64,000 nt of DNA, taken from an uncultured Prevotellaceae bacterium. GTDB lineage: Bacteria; Bacteroidota; Bacteroidia; Bacteroidales; Bacteroidaceae. This document shows positions 49,167 through 58,538 of this stretch, piece after piece. The notes under the pieces were generated by a model that had not been told where the DNA came from, made no database searches, and worked only from the letters and a program-made list of their open reading frames with translations. A program made the position numbers and the translations under genes. The number at the start of each line of letters is the position of its first letter. Position 1 is the first letter of the stretch. The stretch covers positions 1-64,000 of the forward strand of contig CAMVAT010000010.1 of the NCBI GenBank assembly GCA_947165505.1, in the 5' to 3' direction.

Positions 49167-50183
49167 ATGTTTTTTCCCTGTTTTTTTACGATTCATAAAC
49201 GTTTGGCCTCTGGCACAATAAATCAGCGCCTCGTGCGTTATCTTGTCGTGCATCAACGTTTTTGTATCATACTGTTCCTGTTGGCGGTGGCTCTGGGCAG
49301 CCGCGCGCAATATGACCCCATCTTCAGTCATTACTGGGCGATGGAGCCATCGTTTAATCCCGCTTCGGTGGGCAAAGAGTCTAAAATCAATATCAATGGC
49401 GCATACGCACTCAATTTCGTGGGATTCGAGCACAATCCACGCACCATGTACGTGGCCGCCGACATGCCGTTCTATTTCGCCAGGTCGTATCATGGCGCCG
49501 GACTGTCGTTTATCAACGACAAGATAGGACTCTTCTCGCACCAACTCGTCTCGCTGCAATATGCCTACCGCTTCCGGCTCTTTGGCGGCATGTTGGCGGC
49601 TGGCGTGCAGGCGGGTATGCTCATCGAGAATTTCGACGGCTCAGAACTCGACTTGGAAGAACCCGACGACCAGGTGTTCGCAAAATCTGCCGTCAACGGC
49701 AATTCGCTCGACCTCGGCGTGGGACTCTATTATCAGCACGGACCATGGTACGTGGGAGCCTCGGTGAAACACCTCACGGCACCGCTCGTAGAACTGGGCG
49801 AGACCAACGAACTGCAGATAGACCGCACATATTATTTGACGGGCGGATACAATATTCGGCTTAGAAATCCGTTTCTTACTATACACCCGTCGGCCATCGT
49901 GCGCTACGACGGTGTGGCGTACCGAGGCGATGTCACAGCCAGGCTGGTCTATTCGCACGATAAGAAACTGATGTACGCGGGCGTGGGATACAGTCCCACC
50001 AATTCTGTCACAGCCATGATCGGAGGCTCCTTTCATGGCATTCAAATCGGCTACAGCTACGAGGTATATACCTCTGACATCAGTTTCGGAAATGGAAGCC
50101 ATGAGCTCTTTGTACGCTATCAAGCTGACATCAACCTCGTGAAAAAAGGAAAAAATAAACATAAAAGCGTAAGAATACTATAG
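49167..50183 (+). CDS. porP: PorP/SprF-family T9SS outer-membrane protein
   Basis: This protein belongs to the type IX secretion machinery, where PorP/SprF sits in the outer membrane as a small barrel. After the signal peptide comes the family start QYDPIFSHYWAMEPSFNPASVG. Beta strands follow through YAYRFRLFGGMLAAGVQAGML and GVGYSPTNSVTAMIGGSF. It leads the gldK-gldL-gldM-gldN group, the usual order. The ATG at 49167 gives a long signal region; an in-frame GTG at 49248 would give a compact signal peptide (HQRFCIILFLLAVALGSRAQ) and may be the true start. Confidence 0.85.
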   Translation: MFFPCFFTIHKRLASGTINQRLVRYLVVHQRFCIILFLLAVALGSRAQYDPIFSHYWAMEPSFNPASVGKESKININGAYALNFVGFEHNPRTMYVAADMPFYFARSYHGAGLSFINDKIGLFSHQLVSLQYAYRFRLFGGMLAAGVQAGMLIENFDGSELDLEEPDDQVFAKSAVNGNSLDLGVGLYYQHGPWYVGASVKHLTAPLVELGETNELQIDRTYYLTGGYNIRLRNPFLTIHPSAIVRYDGVAYRGDVTARLVYSHDKKLMYAGVGYSPTNSVTAMIGGSFHGIQIGYSYEVYTSDISFGNGSHELFVRYQADINLVKKGKNKHKSVRIL

Positions 50184-50186
50184 GCT

Positions 50187-51647
50187 ATGAAGATGAGAAA
50201 AAGTGTTGCGTTGCTTTACGTGATGGCTGCCATGACCCTGACAGCCTGTTTCGGCGGCAGGGCCGCTTCGTCGTCGGGCAGGGGAGGCGAAGTGGTCGGC
50301 GTAGGAGGAGGCAAGGGCTTCAACGAACCGGCTCCCTACGGCATGACGCAAGTGAAAAGGGGATTCCTCAAGATGGGTATAGACCAGCAAGACACACTAT
50401 GGGGCAAACAGACACCCGTGAAAGAAATATCGGTTGACGGATTCTGGATGGACGAGACGGAAGTGACCAACTCTGAATACAAACAGTTTGTGTTCTGGGT
50501 GCGCGACTCTATCCTGCGCGAGCGGCTCGCCGACCCGGCCTACGGAGGCGACGAGACCTATAAAATCACCGAGGATAAAAACGGCGACCCCGTCAAGCCT
50601 CACCTCAACTGGAAGAAAAACCTGCCTCGTAAACCCAACGAGGACGAGCAGAGGGCCATCGAAAGCCTGTATGTCATCAACCCCGTCACGGGAGAGAAAC
50701 TGCTCGACGCCAGGCAGATGAACTATCGCTACGAAGTATATGACTATACCACGGCGGCACTCCGGCGCAACAGGCTCGACCCCGCTGAGCGTAACCTCAA
50801 CACCGATGTGGCAGTGAATCCCAACGAGGTGGTGATGATTTCCAAAGACACAGCCTATATCGACGATGAGGGACGTATCGTGCGCGAGACCATCAACCGC
50901 CCCCTCTCCGGACCGTGGGACTTCCTCAATACCTATATCGTCAATATCTATCCCGACACCACTTGCTGGGTGAACGACTTCCGCAACTCTGACAATGAGA
51001 TGTATATGCGCAACTACTTCAGCAATCCCACCTACAACGACTATCCCGTGGTGGGCGTCACTTGGGAGCAGGCCAACGCCTTCTGCGCATGGCGCACCGA
51101 CTACCTGCTCAAGGGCCTGGGCGGCGAGGCGAGGTACATCCAGCGCTACCGCCTGCCTACCGAGGCTGAATGGGAGTATGCCGCACGTGGCAGGGAAGGC
51201 AATGAGTTCCCCTGGGAGAACGAGAGCGTGAAAAGCGGCGAGGGATGCTTCTTCGCCAACTTCAAACCCGATAAGGGTAATTATACAAAAGACGGCAACC
51301 TCATCACCAGCCGCGTGGGCATCTACTCGTCGAATACCAACGGACTGTTCGACATGGCGGGCAACGTGGCGGAATGGACCAGCACCATCTATACCGAGGC
51401 CGGCGTGGATGCCATGAACGACCTCAACCCGCAACTCGAATACAAGGCGGCGAAGGAAGACCCCTACCGCCTCAAGAAAAAGAGCGTAAGGGGCGGATCG
51501 TGGAAAGACCCTGAGTCGTACATACGCTCGGCATGGCGCACGTGGGAATACCAGAACCAACCCCGCTCTTATATCGGATTCCGATGCGTGAGAAGCCTCG
51601 CCAGTTCGTCGAGCACCAAACAAAAAGCATCTAAGAAAAAAAAGTAA
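50187..51647 (+). CDS. gldK: T9SS lipoprotein GldK/PorK
   Basis: This 486-aa lipoprotein (lipobox LTAC, C21) has a formylglycine-generating-enzyme-like fold (WMDETEVTNSEYKQFVFW, RLPTEAEWEYAARG, VRGGSWKDPESYIRSAWR, IGFRCVRS). In the T9SS it forms the periplasmic ring under the outer membrane together with GldN. The enzyme-family active cysteine is not expected in this branch. It starts 3 bases after the porP stop. Its stop codon is formed by the first unit of a gtaaaaaa repeat. Confidence 0.9.
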   Translation: MKMRKSVALLYVMAAMTLTACFGGRAASSSGRGGEVVGVGGGKGFNEPAPYGMTQVKRGFLKMGIDQQDTLWGKQTPVKEISVDGFWMDETEVTNSEYKQFVFWVRDSILRERLADPAYGGDETYKITEDKNGDPVKPHLNWKKNLPRKPNEDEQRAIESLYVINPVTGEKLLDARQMNYRYEVYDYTTAALRRNRLDPAERNLNTDVAVNPNEVVMISKDTAYIDDEGRIVRETINRPLSGPWDFLNTYIVNIYPDTTCWVNDFRNSDNEMYMRNYFSNPTYNDYPVVGVTWEQANAFCAWRTDYLLKGLGGEARYIQRYRLPTEAEWEYAARGREGNEFPWENESVKSGEGCFFANFKPDKGNYTKDGNLITSRVGIYSSNTNGLFDMAGNVAEWTSTIYTEAGVDAMNDLNPQLEYKAAKEDPYRLKKKSVRGGSWKDPESYIRSAWRTWEYQNQPRSYIGFRCVRSLASSSSTKQKASKKKK

Positions 51648-51797
51648 AAAAGTAAAAAAGTAAAAAAGTAAAAAAACAATCGTTACGGTCGTTACAATCG
51701 TTTCAATCGTATCTCCACTCTCAAATCTCAACCCTCAAATCTCAACCCTCAAATCTCAACCCTCAAATCTCAAATCTCAACCCTCAAATCTCAAACC
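51644..51797 (+). repeat. Two microsatellites between gldK and gldL
   Basis: The unit gtaaaaaa is repeated four times from 51644, followed by cgttac-type spacer sequence. A run of 14- and 7-base units (tctcaaccctcaaa) then fills about 51717-51797, ending a few bases before the gldL ATG. Length changes here would alter spacing inside the secretion operon without touching coding sequence. Confidence 0.85.
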
Positions 51798-51804
51798 CCG
51801 AATA

Positions 51805-52800
51805 ATGTCACGATATAGCAAATACAACATCGTTTACCGTCTGCAAAAGTGGATGGACAGCGTTCCCGGACAGACGTTCCTTAACTACGCATACAGCTGG
51901 GGCGCATCCATCGTGATCCTCGGCACTTTGTTCAAACTCACTCACCTGCCGGGGGCCAACCTCATGCTGTTCATCGGCATGGGCACCGAGGTGCTCGTGT
52001 TCTTCCTCTCTGCCTTCGACCGGCCCTTCGACAAGACGGCCGACGGCATGGACTTGCAAACGCAGACACAACTCGAAAAAGAATATGCCGATGGCGATGC
52101 CGAAGGTGAGCAACAGCCTGCCGCCGGAGGCGAAGGATATGCCGGAGGCGTGGTGGCCGGACCCTCAGCGCCCGGCGGCACCATCATCATCGGTGGCGGC
52201 ACGGGTGCCGTGGCCGAGGGCGAAGCAGCCGAAGGCGGCGCGGCAGGCACTGGCGTAGCTGGCGGACCTGTCTTCGTCGGCGGTGGCGGCGGTGGCGTCG
52301 TCTATGGTGGCGGCGGTGGCGGTGCCGTCTATGGCGGTGGCGAAGGCCCCGTAGGCGAAGGACAGCCCGAGGGCGATGCTCCCGCGCAGGGCGGCGCTCC
52401 CGTGCAGGGCGGCTTCGTGGGTGGCACTCCGGCATGGGTCGGACAGCAACAGCAGGTATCGCCCGAGATGGCCGAGGCTACGACCAACTATGTGGAGGAA
52501 CTCAACCGCCTGACGGAGATGCTGGGCAAGGTGAGCGAACAAAGCGCCCGCCTCACACGCGACTCGGAAGAGATGGAGAACCTCAACCGCACACTTACCG
52601 GTATCTGCAAGGTATATGAGATGCAACTCAAAGGGGCCAGCCAGCAAATCGGCACCATCGACCAGATCAATGAACAGTCGCGTAAGATGGCACAGCAGAT
52701 AGAACAGCTGAACAAGATCTATGCACGCATGATCGAGGCCATGACCATCAACATGCGCACCGCGGCGCCTGCGGCACCCGCCTCTGACTCAAACCTATAA
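51805..52800 (+). CDS. gldL: T9SS inner-membrane protein GldL/PorL
   Basis: GldL forms, with GldM, the inner-membrane motor that energises T9SS. Two membrane helices lie at about 20-67 (SWGASIVILGTLFKLTHLPGA, then LMLFIGMGTEVLVFFLSAF), with the family glutamate in the second. The C-terminal half (about 215-320) is a coiled coil (ATTNYVEELNRLTEMLGKV). Between them is a long glycine-rich stretch (about 120-205, with GGGGGGVVYGGGGGGAVYGG) that is larger than in typical GldL (family near 200-270 aa); this protein has 331. The linker presumably acts as a flexible cytoplasmic spacer. Confidence 0.88.
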   Translation: MSRYSKYNIVYRLQKWMDSVPGQTFLNYAYSWGASIVILGTLFKLTHLPGANLMLFIGMGTEVLVFFLSAFDRPFDKTADGMDLQTQTQLEKEYADGDAEGEQQPAAGGEGYAGGVVAGPSAPGGTIIIGGGTGAVAEGEAAEGGAAGTGVAGGPVFVGGGGGGVVYGGGGGGAVYGGGEGPVGEGQPEGDAPAQGGAPVQGGFVGGTPAWVGQQQQVSPEMAEATTNYVEELNRLTEMLGKVSEQSARLTRDSEEMENLNRTLTGICKVYEMQLKGASQQIGTIDQINEQSRKMAQQIEQLNKIYARMIEAMTINMRTAAPAAPASDSNL

Positions 52801-52823
52801 GTGAAACGCTCTGATACCTGAAT

Positions 52824-54380
52824 ATGGCTATAAAGAAAAGACCCGTCTCGCCTCGCCAGAAGATGATCAACCTGATGTACGTCGTCTTGATGGCTATGCT
52901 CGCATTGAACATCTCGACCGAGGTGCTCGACGGATTCACCATTGTCGAGGAGGGCATCAGCCGCTCTACCGACAACTCGTCGAAAGAAAACGCGGCGATG
53001 TTTAAGGAGTTTCAAGAGCAGATGGAGGCCAACCCCGCCAAAACCAAGGAGTGGTACGACAAGGCTGAGTATGTGAAAAACATGAGCGACTCGCTCTATT
53101 CACTGGCCCAGGAACTGAAAGTGGCTATCGTGCAAAAGGCCGATGGCATCGACGGCGACCTGAAGAATATCATCAATAAGGACGACCTGGAGGCGGCTTC
53201 GCAGGTGATGCTCGCACCGGGGTCAGGGCGCGGCGACGAACTCTTTCAGGCTATCGTGTCGTATCGCGAGCGCATCCTAAACATGGTCGATGACCCACGG
53301 CAAAAGGAGACCATCAAAAGCAACCTGGCTACCGATGTGCCGCAGAAAGAAAACACGCTGGGCAAAAACTGGCAGGAGTATATGTTTGAAGACATGCCCG
53401 TGGCCGCGGCTGTCACTGTGCTCTCTAAACTGCAGAGCGACGTGCGGTATGCCGAGGGCGAGGTGCTGCATTCACTCATGGCTAACATCGGCGTGAAGGA
53501 TATACGAGTCAATAAACTCGACGCTTTCGTCATTCCCGACAAGACAACGCTCTACCCGGGCGAGCAGATGACGGCACGCATCGTCATGGCGGCCGTGGAT
53601 ACTACGCAGCAACCTGAGATATACGTCAACGGCACGCGCATCGCTTCGCGCACGGGCACCTACACCATCTCGGGCAGCGGGGTGGGAGAGCACTCCTTCG
53701 GAGGATATATCATGGTGCGCAATGCCGACGGCGAGATGATCAGACGCGACTTCACACAGAAATACCGCGTCATACAACCGCCATCGGGGGCTACCGTGGC
53801 TGCCGACCTGATGAATGTGCTCTACGCAGGATATCCCAACCCCATGAGCGTCACCGTGGCTGGACTGCCGCAAAACTCGGTGTCGCTGTCGATGTCGGGG
53901 GGATCGCTCACGGCGAAGGGCGACGGACATTACGTGGCGGTGCCATCGACCGTGGGACAGGATGTGACCTTCACCGTGACGGCTTCCGACAACGGACAGA
54001 CGCGGCAGATGGGACAGTTCACCTTCCACGTGCGAAAACTGCCCGACCCAACGGCCTACTTCGCTATCGGCAACGACAGGTTCCGGGGCGGCGGACTCTC
54101 CAAGGCCAGCCTCATGGCGGTCAACTCGCTGCATGCTGCCATCGACGACGGACTGCTCGACATCGAGTTCCACGTCAACAGCTTCGAGACGGTCTTCTAC
54201 GACAATATGGGTAACGCCGTGCCCATGGCCTCTGCGGGGGCTTCGTTCACCGACCGGCAGAAAGATGCTTTCAGAAAACTCGCACGCAACAAACGCTTCT
54301 ATATCACCAATATCAAGGCTACCGGACCCGACGGCTTGCAGCGCAACCTGCCCGGTGCCATGGAAATCATCGTGAAATAA
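52824..54380 (+). CDS. gldM: T9SS protein GldM/PorM
   Basis: This 518-aa single-pass protein has a short cytoplasmic start (MAIKKRPVSPRQKMINLMYV) and one membrane helix (about 15-35). A helical periplasmic domain follows, then three beta domains (ITVSLKV-type segments; IRVNKLDAFVIPDKTTLYPGEQ, and RKLPDPTAYFAIGNDRFRGG near 405-425). GldM links the GldL motor to the GldK/GldN ring. Length is typical. It starts 23 bases after gldL. Confidence 0.92.
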   Translation: MAIKKRPVSPRQKMINLMYVVLMAMLALNISTEVLDGFTIVEEGISRSTDNSSKENAAMFKEFQEQMEANPAKTKEWYDKAEYVKNMSDSLYSLAQELKVAIVQKADGIDGDLKNIINKDDLEAASQVMLAPGSGRGDELFQAIVSYRERILNMVDDPRQKETIKSNLATDVPQKENTLGKNWQEYMFEDMPVAAAVTVLSKLQSDVRYAEGEVLHSLMANIGVKDIRVNKLDAFVIPDKTTLYPGEQMTARIVMAAVDTTQQPEIYVNGTRIASRTGTYTISGSGVGEHSFGGYIMVRNADGEMIRRDFTQKYRVIQPPSGATVAADLMNVLYAGYPNPMSVTVAGLPQNSVSLSMSGGSLTAKGDGHYVAVPSTVGQDVTFTVTASDNGQTRQMGQFTFHVRKLPDPTAYFAIGNDRFRGGGLSKASLMAVNSLHAAIDDGLLDIEFHVNSFETVFYDNMGNAVPMASAGASFTDRQKDAFRKLARNKRFYITNIKATGPDGLQRNLPGAMEIIVK

Positions 54381-54383
54381 AAC

Positions 54384-55457
54384 ATGCTTAAGATGAGACG
54401 AATCGTAATCATACTTCTTGCCATTTGTGGCATTCAGATGATGAGCGCACAACCGCAACAACGGCGGAAGGCGCAACAAAACCAGTCGGCCAACGCACGC
54501 CAAGGCGCCAACGCGATGACCACACGCGCACAGATTTCATTCCCCACAGCGGCTCCCATGTCGGAAGACGTGGTGTGGCGGCGCGACATCTATCGCGAAC
54601 TGAACCTCGAAGACGATGCCAATGCCGGACTATACTATCCTGTGGAGCCCCTGGGGTCGCAGATGAACCTCTTCACTTATCTCTTCAAACTGATGATGGC
54701 GGGACCTAAGCGCGGAGGCATCAACGCCTACGAATACCGGCTCGACGGCAACGAGGTGTTCGACGACTCGTCGAAAATCAAACCTCTCTCCTTCCTCGAC
54801 AACTACCACATCTACTACGAGCGCAACGACGGGCGCATACGCATCGACAACAGCGACATTCCGTCGGCCGAGGTCAAGGGATACTATCTCAAGGAGAGCG
54901 CTTACTACGATCAGGCTACGTCAACCTTCCACCGCAAGGTGGTGGCGCTGTGCCCCATTCTCATGCGCGAGGACGATTTCGGCGAGGGCACCGGCAAATA
55001 CCCGCTCTTCTGGGTGAAGTACGACGAGGTGGCGCCTTTCCTCAGCAAGCAGATGATGTCAACCAGCAGCATCAATAATGCTGCCACCATGAGTGCCGAT
55101 GACTATTTCACGACCAATAAGTATAAAGGCAAAATCTATAAGACGACCAACATGCTGGGGCTCACCCTGGCTCAATACTGCCACGACGACTCTACCATGA
55201 CGGCCGAACAGAAACGTATAGAGAAGGAACTGGCCGACTTCGAGAAGAATATCTTTGGCGACCCGGCCAAGAAAGACTCGCTCGACAGCATCGCGGCTGC
55301 CCAGAAAGAGAACCCCAAGCTGAAGAAGAAGTCGAAGCGCAACCGCCGCTCGGGCAACGACGACAGCGAGGAGGTAAGCTCTAAGCCCCGTCGGCAGAAG
55401 AGCTCGCCGTCAGGCTCTGGTTCCGCACGCGTCTCCGTGCGCCGCGAACGACACTAA
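54384..55457 (+). CDS. gldN: T9SS periplasmic protein GldN/PorN
   Basis: This 357-aa exported protein starts 3 bases after gldM. The core (DVVWRRDIYRELNLEDDANAG, then LYYPVEP...NLFTYLFKLMM, FLDNYHIYYERNDGRIRI) is the GldN family sequence. The last 60 residues are lysine/arginine- and serine-rich (KLKKKSKRNRRSG), a species-specific extension. GldN pairs with GldK in the periplasmic ring that supports cargo export. Confidence 0.92.
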   Translation: MLKMRRIVIILLAICGIQMMSAQPQQRRKAQQNQSANARQGANAMTTRAQISFPTAAPMSEDVVWRRDIYRELNLEDDANAGLYYPVEPLGSQMNLFTYLFKLMMAGPKRGGINAYEYRLDGNEVFDDSSKIKPLSFLDNYHIYYERNDGRIRIDNSDIPSAEVKGYYLKESAYYDQATSTFHRKVVALCPILMREDDFGEGTGKYPLFWVKYDEVAPFLSKQMMSTSSINNAATMSADDYFTTNKYKGKIYKTTNMLGLTLAQYCHDDSTMTAEQKRIEKELADFEKNIFGDPAKKDSLDSIAAAQKENPKLKKKSKRNRRSGNDDSEEVSSKPRRQKSSPSGSGSARVSVRRERH

Positions 55458-55458
55458 T

Positions 55459-55540
55459 CTCCTGCCCCTTGCCCCCTGCCCCCTGCCCCTTGCCCCTCAA
55501 CTATTCTCTCACCTCTCACCTCTTACTTCTAACCTCTAAA
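55459..55540 (+). repeat. Pyrimidine-rich low-complexity spacer
   Basis: Units of ctgcccc and ttgcccc, then cctctcacctcttac-type units, fill the gap between gldN and the next gene. The same unit types occur at 235-270 and 27455-27490, so this is a genome-wide spacer repeat, not a local gene feature. Confidence 0.8.
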
Positions 55541-55544
55541 TAAT

Positions 55545-56129
55545 ATGAAAAGATCTTTTGTCGGAGCCATTCTCATGATGCTCATGCTGGTGGCGGTGCC
55601 GTCGCAGGCACAAATCAGATTCGGCCTGAGAGGAGGTGCCAACCTCTCGGATGTCAAGTTCAACAAAAATGACTTGAAGGCCGACAACCGTGTAGGATTC
55701 TTTGCAGGACCTGTGGTGAAAATCTCATTGCCGCTCACAGGTCTCTCGGTCGATGCGTCGGCGCTCTACGACCAACGTGAGATGAAAGTGGAGGATACCA
55801 AGCTCAAGTCTAAATCGGTCGTCGTCCCTGTCAACCTGCGATTCACCGCGGGCACGCAGATGTTGTCGATCTTTGCTTTCGCCGGACCCCAGTTCGCTTT
55901 CAATATCAGCGACGACCTCACGCTGAAAGAGAATTACCGACAATGGAAGTGGAAAGACGCGCAGTTCAGCGTCAATGTGGGCGTGGGCATCGGATTGGGA
56001 CGCCATGTCGAGGTGTCGGGCAACTATAACATCATTTGCGACCGGACGGCCGACGCCATCTACAACAATATCAAGGAGGGCACTGCCAAAGCCCACGCAT
56101 GGCAGGTGGGACTGGCCTACTTCTTCTAA
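55545..56129 (+). CDS. PorT-like outer-membrane beta-barrel protein
   Basis: This 194-aa protein has a signal peptide (1-22, ending SQAQ) followed by an eight-stranded-type barrel. It begins with IRFGLRGGANLSDVKF, has GFFAGPVVKISLPLTG and MLSIFAFAGPQFAF, and ends in an aromatic residue (WQVGLAYFF), as needed for outer-membrane assembly. It fits the PorT/OmpA-like small barrel families. Located right after gldN, it may assist the secretion system, though this is context only. It ends 6 bases before priA. Confidence 0.72.
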   Translation: MKRSFVGAILMMLMLVAVPSQAQIRFGLRGGANLSDVKFNKNDLKADNRVGFFAGPVVKISLPLTGLSVDASALYDQREMKVEDTKLKSKSVVVPVNLRFTAGTQMLSIFAFAGPQFAFNISDDLTLKENYRQWKWKDAQFSVNVGVGIGLGRHVEVSGNYNIICDRTADAIYNNIKEGTAKAHAWQVGLAYFF

Positions 56130-56135
56130 GATAGG

Positions 56136-58406
56136 ATGAAATACATCAATGTCATACTCCCCCTACCGCTTGAGGGACTTTTCACATATTCAGTACCCGA
56201 CACACTCGCTGAGTCTGTCGGGTTCGGCTTTCGTGTGCTTGTACCGCTCGGCAAGAGCAAGACCTATGTGGCGGTGGCGGTGAGGGTGCACGACGAGAAA
56301 CCTGACTTCCAGGTGCGCGACATCCTTGCCGTGCTCGACCAAGCGCCAGTGGTGCTCGAACGGCAGTACCGGCTTTGGCAGTGGGTGGCTGAATACTATA
56401 TGGCGGCTGTGGGCGATGTGTATAAGGCGGCCATGCCCGCCGGACTGAAGGCCGAAGAGGGGTATAAACCTAAGACGGAGACCTACGTGCAACTGGCACC
56501 GGCCTACCGCTCTGAACAGGCACTGCACCGGCTGCTCGACGATCTGCGCAGGGCACACAAACAACAGGCTATGATCATCGACTTCCTCGCACTCTCGCAC
56601 TGGGACACGCTCTCTGGCGATATGCCGCAGGAGGCCGTCGTCGAGGTGGCACGCGACGAACTGCTCAATGCGTCGCACGGCACGGCCGCCATGCTCAAGG
56701 CCCTCACCGACAGGGGTGTGCTGCAGACGTATGAGCGCGAGGTGGGACGACTCAATACCACCGGCACTTATTCGCCCAACAAGATAAAACGGCTCAATGC
56801 CAACCAGCAAGAGGCTTACAATGCCATCCTCTTTCAGATGCTGCGCAAGAACGTGGTGCTGCTGCACGGTGTCACGTCGAGCGGCAAGACAGAGATCTAT
56901 ATCCACCTGATTCAGAAGATGCTCGACGACAAACGGCAGGTGCTCTACCTCCTGCCCGAGATTGCGCTCACCGTGCAGATGATGGACCGCCTGCGCTCGG
57001 TGTTCGGTCCACGGCTGGGCATCTACCACTCTAAGTACAGCGATGCCGAACGGGTGGAGATATGGCAGAAACAGCTCTCGCACAATCCCTACGACATCAT
57101 CCTCGGTGCCCGCAGCGCGGTGTTCCTGCCGTTCCAGCGACTGGGACTGGTGATCATCGACGAAGAGCACGAGACATCGTTCAAACAGCAAGACCCTGCA
57201 CCCCGATACCATGCCCGTTCGGCGGCCATCATGCTGGCTGCGATGTACGGCGCTAAGACACTGCTCGGCACCGCCACGCCCTCGATGGAGTCGTACTACA
57301 ACGCCACCACGGGCAAATACGGACTGGTGCAGCTCTTCACGCGTTACCAAGACATCCAGATGCCTGAGATCACGGTGGTGGATATCAAAGACCTGCAGCG
57401 GCGCAAGATGATGACGGGACCTTACTCGCCGGTGCTGCTCGCTGCCATGCGGAGGGCGTTCGAGGCGGGCGAACAGGTCATCATCTTCCAAAACCGCCGC
57501 GGCTTCGTGCCGATGATTGAGTGTAAGATGTGTGGATGGGTGCCTAAGTGCCAGAACTGTGATGTGGCGCTCACCTATCACAAGAATATGAATGTGCTGT
57601 CGTGCCACTACTGTGGCTATACCTACCGCGTGCCCGAACAATGCCCCTGCTGCGAGTCGAAAAACATGCATGGCGTGGGTCTGGGCACCGAGAAGGTGGA
57701 GGACACGCTGATGCAGATCTTCCCCGAGGCACGCGTGGCGCGCATGGACCTCGACACCACACGCTCCAGGGCGGCCTACGAGCGCATCATCTCCGATTTC
57801 TCGGCGGGGCGCACCAACCTGCTCATCGGCACGCAGATGGTCACCAAGGGACTCGACTTCGACCGCGTCAGCGTGGTGGGCATCCTCTATGCCGACAGTA
57901 TGCTCAATATGCCCGACTTCCGCGCCTACGAGCATGCCTTCATGCTCATGGCGCAGGTGAGCGGCAGGGCAGGGCGCAAGGGGAAGCGCGGACAGGTGTA
58001 TCTGCAAACCAAAAACCCGCAGTTGCCCCTCATCCGTCAGGTGGTGGACAACAACTATGAGGGTTTCTTCCGAGCGATGTGCGAGGAGCGCCGCGCGTTC
58101 AACTACCCGCCTTTCACGCGTCTGGTTTATATCTATCTGAAGCACCGCGACAACCCTGTGGTGGAGTCGGCGGCCACCTATATGGCGTCGGTGCTGCGGC
58201 AGTGGTTCGGCACCCGTGTGCTCGGACCCGACAAACCCGCCGTGGCGCGCGTCAAGATGCAGCACATCCGCAAGATGGTGCTCAAACTTGAGCAGGGCAT
58301 CGACCTGCGTGCCGTCAGGCAATACCTCCGTCAGGCGCAGCGGCAGCTCGCCGCCGACACCCGCTATGCCGCCGTCACCGTCTATTTCGATGTCGATCCG
58401 CTGTAA
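56136..58406 (+). CDS. priA: Primosomal protein N' (replication restart helicase PriA)
   Basis: This 756-aa superfamily 2 helicase restarts stalled forks by unwinding DNA and loading the replicative helicase. The N-terminal DNA-binding part (NVILPLPLEGLFTYSVPD) is present. Walker A is GVTSSGKT at 245-252 and the DEEH box lies at 342-345. Eight cysteines form the zinc-binding section (CKMCGWVPKCQNC, then CHYCGYTY and CPCCESKN, about 462-510). The C-terminal motifs GTQMVTKGLDF and AQVSGRAGRKGKRGQV are intact. It is a housekeeping gene riding at the end of the T9SS cluster. Confidence 0.95.
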   Translation: MKYINVILPLPLEGLFTYSVPDTLAESVGFGFRVLVPLGKSKTYVAVAVRVHDEKPDFQVRDILAVLDQAPVVLERQYRLWQWVAEYYMAAVGDVYKAAMPAGLKAEEGYKPKTETYVQLAPAYRSEQALHRLLDDLRRAHKQQAMIIDFLALSHWDTLSGDMPQEAVVEVARDELLNASHGTAAMLKALTDRGVLQTYEREVGRLNTTGTYSPNKIKRLNANQQEAYNAILFQMLRKNVVLLHGVTSSGKTEIYIHLIQKMLDDKRQVLYLLPEIALTVQMMDRLRSVFGPRLGIYHSKYSDAERVEIWQKQLSHNPYDIILGARSAVFLPFQRLGLVIIDEEHETSFKQQDPAPRYHARSAAIMLAAMYGAKTLLGTATPSMESYYNATTGKYGLVQLFTRYQDIQMPEITVVDIKDLQRRKMMTGPYSPVLLAAMRRAFEAGEQVIIFQNRRGFVPMIECKMCGWVPKCQNCDVALTYHKNMNVLSCHYCGYTYRVPEQCPCCESKNMHGVGLGTEKVEDTLMQIFPEARVARMDLDTTRSRAAYERIISDFSAGRTNLLIGTQMVTKGLDFDRVSVVGILYADSMLNMPDFRAYEHAFMLMAQVSGRAGRKGKRGQVYLQTKNPQLPLIRQVVDNNYEGFFRAMCEERRAFNYPPFTRLVYIYLKHRDNPVVESAATYMASVLRQWFGTRVLGPDKPAVARVKMQHIRKMVLKLEQGIDLRAVRQYLRQAQRQLAADTRYAAVTVYFDVDPL

Positions 58407-58538
58407 CGCTTCGTCGGCCTGTCTTCACGATGGCGATGCTGCCCGCGGGCATGTTGGTGCTTACGACGGCCTGTCCGTTCTCAGAATGTATCAACACGGC
58501 ATGTGCCGGAACCTGTGCCAAAGCTTTGCGCTGCCGTC
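58407..58538 (-). other. Short gap with possible C-terminal gene scrap
   Basis: On the minus strand the frame is open and reads HAVLIHSENGQAVVSTNMPA and then GSIAIVKTG, which resembles a secreted-protein tail. There is no start codon or complete domain. It may be the relic of a gene once following the amylase. Confidence 0.2.

Noticed and set aside
50397..51731. A 444-codon minus-strand frame opposite gldK
   Set aside because: Shadow of gldK; it begins inside low-complexity repeats and shows no domain.
51644..51797. Possible CRISPR or origin-type iterons
   Set aside because: Units are 7-14 bp simple-sequence repeats without spacers or a replication gene nearby.
53472..54503. A 343-codon minus-strand frame opposite gldM
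   Set aside because: Shadow frame; histidine-rich and crossing the gldM/gldN junction.
56190..58322. A 710-codon open frame on the minus strand opposite priA
   Set aside because: It lies wholly within a certain gene, has histidine/leucine-rich artefact composition, and shows no signal, domain or start context. Long antisense frames are expected in GC-rich Bacteroidales genes.
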